A DNA stretch of 64,000 bases from Paraburkholderia phenazinium (lineage in GTDB: Bacteria; Pseudomonadota; Gammaproteobacteria; Burkholderiales; Burkholderiaceae): positions 186,001 to 250,000 of the forward strand of contig NZ_FNCJ01000006.1 of NCBI RefSeq assembly GCF_900100735.1, given 5' to 3'. The notes below the pieces were generated by a model that did not search any database, had not been told where the DNA came from, and saw nothing but the letters and a program-made list of their open reading frames with translations. Position numbers and translations under genes: made by a program. Of this stretch, positions 13,521 through 22,711 are shown piece by piece (the first letter of the stretch is position 1; the number at the start of each line of letters is the position of its first letter).

Positions 13521-16226
13521 ATGGCTTTGAACGAAATAGACCGCCCGAAACCCAACCTCGGTGAGGGGATAGAATCCCACACGCCGATGATGCAGCAATA
13601 CCTTCGCATCAAAGCGGATCATCCGGGCACGCTCGTGTTCTACCGGATGGGCGATTTCTATGAGCTGTTTTTCGAGGATGCGGAGAAAGCCGCACGCCTG
13701 CTCGATCTGACGCTGACACAGCGCGGCGCGTCGGGCGGCAACCCGATCAAGATGGCGGGCGTGCCGCACCACGCTGTCGAACAGTACCTCGCCAAGCTCG
13801 TGAAGCTGGGCGAATCGGTCGCCATCTGCGAACAGATTGGCGATCCGGCCACCTCGAAGGGGCCGGTCGAACGCAAGGTCGTGCGCGTCGTCACGCCGGG
13901 CACGCTGACCGATGCCGCCCTGCTGTCGGACAAGAACGACGTGTACCTGCTCGCCGTGTGCGTGGGTCACAACCGGCGCGGCGTCGCCACCAACGTGGGC
14001 CTCGCATGGCTCAATCTCGCGAGCGGCGCCTTGCGCCTCGCTGAAGTTGCACCGGACCAGGCCGCCGCAGCACTCGAGCGGATTCGCCCGGCGGAAATTC
14101 TGGTCGCCGATGCCCCGTCCGACACCAACACCTGGTCGCCGCCCGCCGGCGCCGGCGCGCTGACGCGCGTCCCCGTGTGGCATTTCGACGTCGCTTCGGG
14201 CACCCAGCGCCTGTGCGATCAGATGGACGTGGCAAGCCTCGACGGTTTCGGCGCGCATTCGCTGTCGAGCGCCTGCGGCGCAGCCGGTGCGCTGCTGCTG
14301 TACGCCGCAGCGACCCAAGGCCAGCAGTTGCGCCATGTGCGCAGCCTCAAGGTCGAATACGAATCGGAATATATTGGGCTCGACCCCGCCACGCGCCGCA
14401 ACCTCGAACTCACCGAAACGCTGCGCGGCACCGAAAGCCCGACCCTCTGCTCGCTGCTCGACACCTGCTGCACGACGATGGGCAGCCGCCTGCTGCGCCA
14501 CTGGCTGCACCATCCACCCCGCGAAGCGGCGATTGCTCAGGCGCGCCAGCAGGCTATCGGCGCACTGCTCGATGCGCCGGCCGGCGCCGGCGTCGACACG
14601 CTGCGTGGCGCCCTGCGGCAGATCTCCGATATCGAGCGGATCACCGGGCGTCTCGCCTTGCTATCCGCCCGTCCTCGCGACCTGTCGAGCCTGCGCGACA
14701 CCTTCATTGCCTTGCCTGAGTTGCGCACGCAACTGGCGGCCGTGACCGGCGCCGCCGATTCGCTTGCACGCATCGACGCCGCGCTCGAACCGCCGGCGCC
14801 GTGCGTCGACTTGCTGAAGCTGGCTGTCGCCCCCGAACCGGCGGCGATGGTGCGCGACGGTGGCGTGATCGCACGCGGCTACGATGCCGAGCTCGACGAG
14901 CTGCGCGACATCTCCGAGAACTGCGGACAGTTCCTGATCGACCTGGAAACGCGCGAGCGAGCGCGTACCGGTATCGGCAATCTGCGCGTCGAATACAACA
15001 AGGTGCATGGCTTCTATATCGAAGTCACGCGCGGCCAGACCGACAAGGTGCCCGACGACTACCGCCGGCGCCAGACGCTGAAAAACGCAGAGCGCTACAT
15101 CACGCCGGAACTGAAGACCTTCGAAGACAAAGCGCTATCAGCGCAGGAACGGGCACTCGCACGCGAACGCTCGCTTTACGATGCGCTGCTGCAGGCGCTG
15201 CTGCCGTTCATCGCCGATTGCCAGCGCGTGGCCGCCGCGCTCGCCGAGCTCGATCTGCTGGCGGCGTTTGCCGAGCGGGCACGTGCACTCGACTGGGTCG
15301 CGCCAACGTTTACGGCCACCGCCGGCATCGAAATCGAACAAGGACGCCACCCGGTGGTCGAGGCCCAGGTCGAGCAATTCATCGCCAACGACTGCACGCT
15401 CAACCCCGAGCGCAAGCTGCTGTTGATCACCGGTCCGAACATGGGCGGTAAATCGACCTTCATGCGCCAGACCGCCTTGATCGCGCTGATGGCTTACGTG
15501 GGCAGCTACGTGCCGGCACGGCGCGCTGCGTTTGGCCCGATCGATCGCATCTTCACGCGCATCGGCGCAGCCGACGATCTGGCAGGCGGCCGCTCGACCT
15601 TCATGGTCGAAATGACGGAAGCCGCTGCTATCCTCAACGACGCGACGCCGCAAAGCCTCGTGCTGATGGACGAAATCGGCCGCGGCACCTCGACCTTCGA
15701 CGGCCTCGCACTCGCCTGGGCGATTGCCCGCCATCTGCTCGCGCACAACGGCTGCCACACGCTGTTCGCCACGCACTACTTTGAGCTGACGCAACTGCCT
15801 GCGGAATTTCCGCAAGCCGCCAACGTGCATCTGTCCGCGGTCGAACACGGGCACGGCATCGTGTTCCTGCACGCAGTGAGCGAAGGCCCGGCGAATCAGA
15901 GCTACGGTCTGCAGGTCGCGCAACTGGCAGGCGTGCCCGCTGCGGTGATCCGCGCGGCGCGCAAGCACCTCGCACACCTCGAACAGCAATCGGCCGCACA
16001 GCCCGCACCGCAGCTCGATCTGTTTGCGGCGCCTCTGATGCTGCAGGACGCCGACGAAGATCACGGCCACACCGCCCCCCCGCCCGCCCCCGCGCTGACG
16101 GCGGCCGAGCAGGCGCTCATCGAGCGTTTGCGAGCCATCGATCCGAACGATCTGCGCCCGCGCGAAGCGCTGGACCTGCTGTATGAACTGCATGACATGG
16201 CGGCTGCGCCGGATGCGAATCACTGA
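13521..16226 (+). CDS. mutS: DNA mismatch repair protein MutS
   Basis: This is a 901-residue mismatch-recognition ATPase that starts methyl-independent post-replicative repair with MutL. The N-terminal domain has the mismatch-reading GDFYE (about 43-47). The ATPase domain has Walker A in GPNMGGKST (about 638-646) and the Walker B region in LMDEIGRGTSTFDG (about 715-728), followed by the THYFELT helix. The length suits the family, with an ordinary C-terminal tail. The first 20 residues, before HTPMMQQYL, are the variable leader. ATG 13521 has only a weak GAGG upstream. The accessory element ends about 40-70 bp before it, and no good promoter is visible in that gap, so expression may depend on the element. 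Confidence 0.97.
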   Translation: MALNEIDRPKPNLGEGIESHTPMMQQYLRIKADHPGTLVFYRMGDFYELFFEDAEKAARLLDLTLTQRGASGGNPIKMAGVPHHAVEQYLAKLVKLGESVAICEQIGDPATSKGPVERKVVRVVTPGTLTDAALLSDKNDVYLLAVCVGHNRRGVATNVGLAWLNLASGALRLAEVAPDQAAAALERIRPAEILVADAPSDTNTWSPPAGAGALTRVPVWHFDVASGTQRLCDQMDVASLDGFGAHSLSSACGAAGALLLYAAATQGQQLRHVRSLKVEYESEYIGLDPATRRNLELTETLRGTESPTLCSLLDTCCTTMGSRLLRHWLHHPPREAAIAQARQQAIGALLDAPAGAGVDTLRGALRQISDIERITGRLALLSARPRDLSSLRDTFIALPELRTQLAAVTGAADSLARIDAALEPPAPCVDLLKLAVAPEPAAMVRDGGVIARGYDAELDELRDISENCGQFLIDLETRERARTGIGNLRVEYNKVHGFYIEVTRGQTDKVPDDYRRRQTLKNAERYITPELKTFEDKALSAQERALARERSLYDALLQALLPFIADCQRVAAALAELDLLAAFAERARALDWVAPTFTATAGIEIEQGRHPVVEAQVEQFIANDCTLNPERKLLLITGPNMGGKSTFMRQTALIALMAYVGSYVPARRAAFGPIDRIFTRIGAADDLAGGRSTFMVEMTEAAAILNDATPQSLVLMDEIGRGTSTFDGLALAWAIARHLLAHNGCHTLFATHYFELTQLPAEFPQAANVHLSAVEHGHGIVFLHAVSEGPANQSYGLQVAQLAGVPAAVIRAARKHLAHLEQQSAAQPAPQLDLFAAPLMLQDADEDHGHTAPPPAPALTAAEQALIERLRAIDPNDLRPREALDLLYELHDMAAAPDANH

Positions 16227-17544
16227 CCGGCGCAGTCACCCGGCGCGTGCGCGCACGACCGTGTGCGCGGCGCTCGCCTGCGCGCTCGTCCTGACTGGCG
16301 CCGCGTCGACCTGCGCGCAAGCCGCGCCGATTCGCTACACCTTTGCGGTGATTGCCGGCACGCTGCAAAGCCCCGCCGACGAAGCGCCGACCCAGCGGCT
16401 CATCGATGCGATCGGCCGCGAGCGCGACATGTCGTTCATCGTCTATGACGGCAACCTGAAGGGTGGCAAGGAAGCCTGCCGCGACACGTTGTACGAACGC
16501 CGCGAGGCACTGCTGGAAGCGGCGCGGCCAGCACTGATCTTTATCCCCGGCCAGCATGACTGGACCGATTGCGGCACAGCCGATGCCGGCGGCTTCGATT
16601 CGGTGGAGCGGCTCGATCAGCTCAGGCAGACGCTCTTCGCCGATGCCTCATCGATGGGACAGAACCCGCTTGCGCTGACCCGCGAGAGCGAGGTCTCGCG
16701 CTTTCGGCCGTATCGGGAAAATGTGCGCTGGCAACTCGGCGACACCGTGTTCATCGGCCTCAATGCGCCGAGCCCGAACAATCACTATCTGACTGCAGGC
16801 GGGCGCAACGGCGAGTTCGAAGATCGGGTGATCGCCAATGCATTCTGGATCGAACACGCAGCCGAGTATGCCAAACGCCGCGAGGCGCGCGCGATTGTGG
16901 TGTTCATTCAAGGCGACCCGGACCCGGAACGCTATGAGCGTCCGGACCGCTTCGCGTGGCTGCGCTTTGCACGCAACTCGCGTCGCGACGGGTTTCTGGA
17001 GCTCAAGCGCAGCCTCGTCAAAGCGGCGGAGATTTTTCGCGGCCCGATCCTGCTGATCCATAACGACGACCAACGTTCAGCCGGTGGCTTCGTGATCGAT
17101 CAGCCGCTGCGCAACGACAAGGGAGAGGTGGTGACGAACCTCACGCGCATCGCCTTCGCGCCGCGCGATCGTCTTGACGAGTGGCTGCAGATCGAAGCGG
17201 ATCTATCACGCCGACCGCCGTTTCGCGTGAGTCTGCGCGAGGTGCCGAAGAACCTGCCGCTGCTGCCGTTCCAACCGGCGCCACAGGTTCAGCCAACGCC
17301 AACCCCCGACGAAACCGAGCCCGCGTTGTCCGCGCCGCCGATGCTCAATCCAGCGCCCGGGCAATCGGTGAATCCATCGCTCAACCCGGCCTCGAACCTG
17401 CCGCCCTTGCTGCCGACGACACCGCAAGCGGAACCGCCGCTCAACCCGCCGGGCGCAGGCAGCGAGCCACCGGGCATGAATGGCACGCCGGCCGACACAC
17501 CACCGGCCGGCTCACCCGCCAGCTCAGTGCAGCGTGGGCCCTGA
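16213..17544 (+). CDS. Exported metallophosphoesterase-like protein
   Basis: This protein of about 443 residues overlaps the end of mutS (start 16213, mutS stop 16226). A signal peptide (ALACALVLTGAASTCAQAA) precedes a domain with a calcineurin-like layout: FIVYDGN, then FIPGQHDWTDC in place of the usual GNHD, then LLIHNDDQ. Key metal ligands look altered, so activity is uncertain. The last 100 residues are Pro-rich and probably disordered. Start candidates at 16183 and 16198 are less likely because they add charged residues before the signal peptide. The end overlaps the convergent slyD-type gene by 21 bases. Coupling to mutS is by position only. Confidence 0.7.
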   Translation: MRITDRRSHPARARTTVCAALACALVLTGAASTCAQAAPIRYTFAVIAGTLQSPADEAPTQRLIDAIGRERDMSFIVYDGNLKGGKEACRDTLYERREALLEAARPALIFIPGQHDWTDCGTADAGGFDSVERLDQLRQTLFADASSMGQNPLALTRESEVSRFRPYRENVRWQLGDTVFIGLNAPSPNNHYLTAGGRNGEFEDRVIANAFWIEHAAEYAKRREARAIVVFIQGDPDPERYERPDRFAWLRFARNSRRDGFLELKRSLVKAAEIFRGPILLIHNDDQRSAGGFVIDQPLRNDKGEVVTNLTRIAFAPRDRLDEWLQIEADLSRRPPFRVSLREVPKNLPLLPFQPAPQVQPTPTPDETEPALSAPPMLNPAPGQSVNPSLNPASNLPPLLPTTPQAEPPLNPPGAGSEPPGMNGTPADTPPAGSPASSVQRGP

Positions 17545-18066
17545 CGGCTCTTCGTCGCCTTCGTCGTCATCCTCGTCGAGCACTTCCAGGCCGTCTGCGC
17601 CGTGGGCATGCTCGTGCTGGATTTCGTCTTCGGTGGCCGGGCGCACGTCCTTGACGGTCAGCGCGAAACGCAGCGCCATGCCGGCGAGCGGATGGTTGCC
17701 GTCGAGCACGACTTTGTCTTCTGCGACATCGGTGACGACATAGACCAGCGAATCGATATCTTCGTCGCCCTCTTCCGGCGTGCCTTCGAATTGCATACCG
17801 ACTTCGAGCGGCTCGGGGAAGCGAGTGCGCGGCTCGATCTTCACCAGATCGGGATCGTATTCGCCAAACGCGTCTTGCGGTTCCAGCTGGATCTGGGTCT
17901 CGAAACCAGCCTCATGGCCGTCGAGCTCTTCCTCGATCTTGGGGAACGTGCCATCATAGCCGCCGTGCAGATAGACCATCGGCTCGTCGCTTTCTTCAAT
18001 CAGGTTGCCCTGCGCATCCGACAGCTTGTAAGCGACCGACACGACGGTGTTCTTTGCAATTTTCAT
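17524..18066 (-). CDS. slyD: FKBP-type peptidyl-prolyl isomerase, SlyD family
   Basis: This 180-residue protein starts MKIAKNTVVSVAYKL and continues with YLHGGYDGTFPKIEEELDGH and the inserted flap (about 70-125) typical of SlyD. SlyD proteins are cytoplasmic prolyl isomerases and chaperones. ATG 18066 follows GGAG and matches the family start; the longer frame upstream runs into the divergent gene. The C-terminus is strongly acidic and has only three His (HEHAHG), so the metal-binding tail of E. coli SlyD is largely missing and a role in nickel delivery is unlikely. It diverges from the oxygenase gene at 18099, leaving only 32 bp for both promoters. Confidence 0.85.
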   Translation of the reverse strand: MKIAKNTVVSVAYKLSDAQGNLIEESDEPMVYLHGGYDGTFPKIEEELDGHEAGFETQIQLEPQDAFGEYDPDLVKIEPRTRFPEPLEVGMQFEGTPEEGDEDIDSLVYVVTDVAEDKVVLDGNHPLAGMALRFALTVKDVRPATEDEIQHEHAHGADGLEVLDEDDDEGDEEPSGPTLH

Positions 18067-18098
18067 TCGATTCTCCAGAATACAACTCACATTATACG

Positions 18099-19346
18099 AT
18101 GCCCAAGCGGCCCCTTGACCACCCGGCGCACGCAGCTTCTGCGCGGATTTCTGCACCGCTTCTGCCGCCCTCGCCCGACGTGCCGACGCCGCTGCTCGGC
18201 AACCTCACTCCAGCGCAATTCATGCGCCGGTACTGGCAAAAAAAGCCGCTGCTGATTCGTCAGGCGATCCCGAACGTGGCCGCGCCGCTCTCGCGCGACG
18301 AACTCTTCGAACTCGCCGATCAGGACGAAGTGGAAGCGCGCCTGATCACGCACTTTCGCAACAAATGGCAACTGGAACACGGCCCGTTTGCCGCAGACGA
18401 ACTGCCAACGCTCAAGCAACGCGCATGGACCCTGCTCGTGCAAGGCGCCGACCTGCACGACGATCGCGCGCGGGCCTTGCTCGACCGCTTCCGCTTCGTG
18501 CCGGACGCGCGTCTGGACGACCTGATGATCTCGTACGCCACCGATGGCGGCGGCGTTGGCCCGCATTTCGATTCGTACGACGTATTCCTGCTGCAGGTCC
18601 AGGGCAAGCGCCGCTGGCGAATCAGCGCACAGCGCGATCTGTCGCTGCGCCCGGGCGTGCCATTGAAAGTTCTACAAAATTTCGAGCCAGAAGAGGAATG
18701 GGTTCTCGAACCGGGCGACATGCTGTATCTTCCGCCGCACATCGCGCATGACGGCGTGGCCGAAGGCGAGTGCATGACCTGTTCGATCGGCTTCAGGGCG
18801 CCCTCCTCGAGCGAGCTAACGGCGCAGTTTCTGTATCATCTCGCCGAGCGCGGGGAAAACGCGGCGAGCAGCCAGCATGAGGAGCGCGCGCCGCAGTTGT
18901 ACCGCGACCCGCACCAACCGGCCGTGGCCCATCCGGCCGAGCTTCCGGCGGCGCTGATCGAGCGTGTAGGCGCGATCCTTGCTCAGGTGAAGTGGAACGA
19001 GAAGGACATCGCCTCGTTTCTCGGCGCCTATCTGAGCGAACCGAAGCCGAGTGTGGTATTCGATCCGCCGGAACAGCCGCTCAACGAGGCGCGTTTTATT
19101 CAGCGCGCTTCAAAGTTGGGGCTGAGACTCGACCGGAAGACAGTTTTGCTGTACAACAGCCGCTTTTTCTTCTTGAATGGAGAAGAAAACAGGTTTACAG
19201 GTCGTAAAAATTGGTTGATTGAATTCGCTGATAGCCGGTGTCTGAGTGCGAAACGCTTTGTAACACTCTCAGACGATTCATCGGTGACAGCATTGCTGCA
19301 CGAGTGGTATTGTGCGGGCTGGATACAAGTGGGCGAGCTTGTCTAA
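18099..19346 (+). CDS. roxA: JmjC/cupin ribosomal oxygenase, RoxA (YcfD) family
   Basis: This 415-residue protein is of the cupin JmjC fold. The iron-binding triad is visible as HFD (His about 156, Asp about 158) in GPHFDSYDVFLLQVQGKRRW and a distal His in PPHIAHDG (about 214-217). E. coli YcfD/RoxA hydroxylates an Arg of ribosomal protein uL16 using 2-oxoglutarate and O2. The C-terminal winged-helix-like region (about 270-415) is present, so the length fits. ATG 18099 is chosen over the longer frame, which would overlap the divergent slyD start. The substrate is assigned by family, not from the sequence itself. Confidence 0.85.
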   Translation: MPKRPLDHPAHAASARISAPLLPPSPDVPTPLLGNLTPAQFMRRYWQKKPLLIRQAIPNVAAPLSRDELFELADQDEVEARLITHFRNKWQLEHGPFAADELPTLKQRAWTLLVQGADLHDDRARALLDRFRFVPDARLDDLMISYATDGGGVGPHFDSYDVFLLQVQGKRRWRISAQRDLSLRPGVPLKVLQNFEPEEEWVLEPGDMLYLPPHIAHDGVAEGECMTCSIGFRAPSSSELTAQFLYHLAERGENAASSQHEERAPQLYRDPHQPAVAHPAELPAALIERVGAILAQVKWNEKDIASFLGAYLSEPKPSVVFDPPEQPLNEARFIQRASKLGLRLDRKTVLLYNSRFFFLNGEENRFTGRKNWLIEFADSRCLSAKRFVTLSDDSSVTALLHEWYCAGWIQVGELV

Positions 19347-19438
19347 GCTTGTCTACCTGTTATGAAGTACTGTGAAATTTTGTATGAGAAAGACAACGTA
19401 TTGACCCCGGATTTGTCGACGGTCGATACGAAAGTGCA

Positions 19439-19444
19439 TATAAT
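19439..19444 (+). promoter_or_regulatory. -10 box (TATAAT) before the small lipoprotein gene
   Basis: A consensus TATAAT lies 134 bp before the start codon at 19578. The -35 is poor (TTGTCG at 19413, spacing too long), so activation or an extended leader is possible. Confidence 0.45.
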
Positions 19445-19577
19445 TTCCGCCCAAGCCGTAGGGAAGATTCACGCTCTTGTGAAGTGCGTCTCCACCAGCG
19501 GCCCAGGTCGGTGTTGGAGCACATTACCGGTATTATTTTGCGCTGTTGCTTACCTTTAACCATAAAAGGACGTGATC

Positions 19578-19850
19578 ATGAAGAAATCCCTCCTCGTAGC
19601 ATCCCTGTTGGCAGCTGTGGCACTGGCTGCATGCAACAAGAGCAGCGACCAAGCAGCTGCCCCGGCTAGCGATGCAATGGCTGCTTCGGCACCTGCTGCT
19701 GCTGCTTCGGATGCAGGCGCTGCTGCTTCGAGCGCTGCTGCTGCGAGCGACGCTGCTGCTTCGGCTACTACCGCTGCTTCGGACGCAACCGCTGCAGCTT
19801 CGGACGCTGCTGCTTCGGCTGCTGCTCCGGCTTCGGGCGCAAGCCAGTAA
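19578..19850 (+). CDS. Ala/Ser-rich small lipoprotein
   Basis: This 90-residue protein has a lipoprotein signal (LLAAVALAAC, Cys about 19). The remainder is almost wholly Ala, Ser, Asp and Thr in repeats such as AASDAAAS. Low complexity and the lipid anchor suggest a flexible envelope spacer. No catalytic role can be seen. ATG 19578 follows AAGGACGTGATC. It has its own TATAAT box and a long perfect terminator, so it is a single-gene unit. The in-frame GCTGCTTCG-like codon repeats make it prone to length variation. Small Ala-rich lipoproteins of this type are known in Burkholderia, but I cannot give a function. Confidence 0.8.
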   Translation: MKKSLLVASLLAAVALAACNKSSDQAAAPASDAMAASAPAAAASDAGAAASSAAAASDAAASATTAASDATAAASDAAASAAAPASGASQ

Positions 19851-19921
19851 GCTGTCGTACAGGGTTCGCCTCTGGGCGAAAACTACGCGGAAAGATCACT
19901 CCGATTTTTCCGCGTGGTAAA

Positions 19922-19957
19922 GCAAAACGCCACGGATTCACATCCGTGGCGTTTTGC
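19922..19957. terminator. Strong terminator after the small lipoprotein gene
   Basis: GCAAAACGCCACGGAT and its exact complement form a 16-bp stem with a 4-nt loop, with an internal A run on one side and a T run on the other. It can work on both strands and separates this gene from the convergent helicase gene. The rest of 19851-20094 holds nothing else I can identify. Confidence 0.9.
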
Positions 19958-20094
19958 CTTTCTGCGGCCGTTCTTTCTGCGGCTGCTTTTTGTAGCCGTT
20001 CCTGTTGCGTTCTTTTGCGGCCGGCTGCCTATTCCACGTCAAATGCGCGGTCGATGTCCAGCAGCCGTGATTCACGGCCGCTCGCCACCCAGAA

Positions 20095-22365
20095 TCAGCT
20101 CGCGGACGCCGCGGCGCCCTCCTCAAAGAACTCCCGTACCACATCGATCTCCCGGGTCCGCTTGAAGGGCGGCAGGCTCTGCCATATACGGCGCCCATAG
20201 GGTTTGTCGACAAGACGCGTATCGCAGATCATCAGCACACCGCGATCGGTCTCAGCGCGAATCAGACGCCCTGCGCCCTGCTTGAGCGTAATCACCGCCT
20301 GCGGCAACTGATGGACCGCAAACGGGCTCAGCCCCTTCTTGGTCAATGCATCGAGCCGGGCCGCCAGTACCGGATCGTCAGGCGGCGCAAACGGCAGCTT
20401 GTCGATCACCACGAGCGAGAGCGCATCGCCGCGCACATCCACGCCTTCCCAGAAGCTCTGGCTGCCCACCAGAATCGCGTTGCCATAGCTGCGGAAGCGG
20501 TCCAGCAGCTCCGTGCGGCTCGCATCGCCCTGCACCAGCAGCGGATAGTTCCAGCCGCGTGCTTCGATCGTATCGCGCAGCTTCGCGGCAATCCGGTCGA
20601 CCGCGCGCAAGGTCGTGCAGAGCATGAACACCCCGCCACCCGACGCTTCGATGGCCGGCAACGCGGCCTCAAAGACGGCGTCGGTAAACATTGGCGAGGA
20701 CGGTTGCGGCAGATTGCGCGGTACGTACAGCAGCCCTTGCGACGGATAGTCGAACGGGCTTGGCAGCGTCATCGAGCGGCGCGCGTTCAGGCCCATCTGC
20801 GCCGCATAGTGGGTGAAATCGCCGCGCACCGACAGCGTGGCCGAGGTGAAGATCCACGCCCGCGGCACGCCGGCGCGCTGCTTGGCGAAGATCGGCGCAA
20901 CCGACAGCGGCGTTTCGTGCAACTGCACGGTATGCGAAAAGACTTCGATCCAGCGCACCTTTTCGTTCGGGTCGGAGGCCTTGGCATCGGCTCCGCCTGC
21001 GGCCGCATCGCGCTCCGCTTCGGTGGGCGGCGTGGTCCAGCCCGACAGGATGCCCTGCAACTCGCGCGCGCGGCGCAGACAGGCGCCAATCGATTCGGCG
21101 CGCTCCGCCTGGCTCGACAAGGCATCCGCGAGCGCATCCAGCTCCGTTTCGAGCGTTTCGAGCGCAGGAAAGAGCGGATGGTCGTCGGGCAACTGGCCGA
21201 TCGACAGGCGCACCGAGTCTTCCTTGAAAGCGAGGCGCACGTCGCGCGCCGAGCGTTCGAGCGCCGCACCAAGCTTCACCCAGTCGACCACCTCGCGCGC
21301 ATGGCCAAGACCCTCGGCCACCGAATCGCGGGCGAGTTCGAGAAACTGTGCAGTCGAGAGCGTCTCGCCGAAAAACAGCGTCGCCGTCTCCGGCAATTGA
21401 TGCGCTTCGTCGAAGATGATCGTATTGGCGGTGGGCAGCAGTTCGGCCATGCCAGTGTCGCGCAACATGATGTCGGCGAAGAACAGGTGGTGGTTGACCA
21501 CCACGATGTCGGCCTGCTGCGCCTCACGGCGCGCCTGCATCACAAAGCATTCCTTGTACTGCGGGCACTCCTGGCCGAGGCAATTCTCACGCGTCGAGGT
21601 GACCATCGACCACACCGCGGCCGTCTCCGGAACGCTCGCGAGTTCGGCTTTGTCGCCAGTACGCGTGATCTTCGCAAAGCGAATGATGTCCTGCAGATAC
21701 GAGGTTTCCTGGCGCGACGGCAGTCGGCCATTGTCCGCGGTGCGCTGCAAGTAGTAGTGGCACAGGTAGTTCGCGCGGCCCTTGAGCATCGCCACCGAAA
21801 CGGGCACCGCGAGAGCGTCGCGCACCGTGGGGATATCGCGCTGGAACAACTGGTCCTGCAAGTGCTTGGTGCCCGTGGAGACGATCACCTTGCCGCCCCA
21901 TAGCATGGCCGGCACCAGGTACGCATAGGTCTTGCCGGTGCCTGTGCCTGCTTCCACGATCAGCGTGTTCTCGCTGCCGTCGAGACCGCCGGCGGCCTCG
22001 CTCATTGCAGCGTCCCCAGACGCGCCCGCCTGCGCCTCGCCTGCGGGCGCCTGCAGGCGCCGGGCCGGCCGCTTCTGCGCCTCGAACATCGCCGGCTCAG
22101 GCATCGCACGGCCCGACGCTTCCATCGCAGCGGCAACCGCACGCGCCATCTCGATCTGCGAGGCACGCGAGCGGTAGCCGTCAATCTGGCGCGCCAGCAG
22201 GCCATCGGCGGCGAAAATGTCGTCGAGTTCGGTCTTGCGGCGGGGGTTCAGCGCGGCCGCGAGCGCACCCTCAGCGGCGCGTGGCTCGCGCGCGGAAGCT
22301 TCGTCATCCGACGAGCTGCGCGAAGAAGAAGAAAGCGGTGAATTCAAGGCAAGCGTTTCCTGCAA
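20095..22365 (-). CDS. DinG/YoaA-type XPD-family DNA helicase
   Basis: This 756-residue superfamily 2 helicase has Walker A EAGTGTGKT (138-146), four Cys placed for an iron-sulphur cluster (about 202, 262, 267, 273: ENCLGQECPQYKEC), DEAH (319-322), a TSATL motif and the C-terminal motifs VGSQSFWEGVD and QGAGRLIR. Such helicases unwind 5'-tailed DNA, forks and R-loops. The arrangement resembles YoaA more than DinG, but the subfamily is not certain. The start is TTG 22365, with a weak ribosome binding site; the first 40 residues are Ser/Ala-rich and may not all be translated. It is followed downstream only by the strong terminator at 19922. Confidence 0.88.
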   Translation of the reverse strand: MQETLALNSPLSSSSRSSSDDEASAREPRAAEGALAAALNPRRKTELDDIFAADGLLARQIDGYRSRASQIEMARAVAAAMEASGRAMPEPAMFEAQKRPARRLQAPAGEAQAGASGDAAMSEAAGGLDGSENTLIVEAGTGTGKTYAYLVPAMLWGGKVIVSTGTKHLQDQLFQRDIPTVRDALAVPVSVAMLKGRANYLCHYYLQRTADNGRLPSRQETSYLQDIIRFAKITRTGDKAELASVPETAAVWSMVTSTRENCLGQECPQYKECFVMQARREAQQADIVVVNHHLFFADIMLRDTGMAELLPTANTIIFDEAHQLPETATLFFGETLSTAQFLELARDSVAEGLGHAREVVDWVKLGAALERSARDVRLAFKEDSVRLSIGQLPDDHPLFPALETLETELDALADALSSQAERAESIGACLRRARELQGILSGWTTPPTEAERDAAAGGADAKASDPNEKVRWIEVFSHTVQLHETPLSVAPIFAKQRAGVPRAWIFTSATLSVRGDFTHYAAQMGLNARRSMTLPSPFDYPSQGLLYVPRNLPQPSSPMFTDAVFEAALPAIEASGGGVFMLCTTLRAVDRIAAKLRDTIEARGWNYPLLVQGDASRTELLDRFRSYGNAILVGSQSFWEGVDVRGDALSLVVIDKLPFAPPDDPVLAARLDALTKKGLSPFAVHQLPQAVITLKQGAGRLIRAETDRGVLMICDTRLVDKPYGRRIWQSLPPFKRTREIDVVREFFEEGAAASAS

Positions 22366-22410
22366 AGTCCGGTGCGCGCGTGGCGACCCGGCGCCTGCCA
22401 GGTCGCGCGT

Positions 22411-22626
22411 CTAGGCGCGCGCGTCCGGTTCGAGCTGCAATTGCAGCAAGATGATGGTGTCCTTGACCTTGAGCTTGCGCTTTTTAAGGCGCTGCAATTC
22501 AAGGTCGTCGAAGCCGGGCTCATCCGACATTTTGTCGATCAGGCGATCCAGCCCACTGTGTTCCGATTCCAGTTGCAGAATACGGTCCTGAAGTGCGTTC
22601 GCGTCGATGACGTGATGGTCGCGCAT
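22411..22626 (-). CDS. DUF465 (YdcH-family) coiled-coil protein
   Basis: This 71-residue protein has the family pattern: MRDHHVIDANALQDRI, then LESEHSGLDRLIDKM and ELQRLKKRKLKVKD. It is predicted to be almost wholly helical, forming a short coiled coil. Role unknown. It lies 45 bp upstream of the helicase start on the same strand, so the two may be co-transcribed. Confidence 0.85.
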   Translation of the reverse strand: MRDHHVIDANALQDRILQLESEHSGLDRLIDKMSDEPGFDDLELQRLKKRKLKVKDTIILLQLQLEPDARA

Positions 22627-22711
22627 GCTCGCCTCCTCTCCCTATGCGGCGCAGGCTGCCTCGTGCAGCCCAGACGCCTGAGGTTGCTGTCCGGCTAAAA
22701 ACGCGTTACGG

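Noticed and set aside
15138..16223. Leftward frame of 361 codons opposite the end of mutS
   Set aside because: It has Arg/His/Gln-rich mirror composition, and mutS occupies the other strand.
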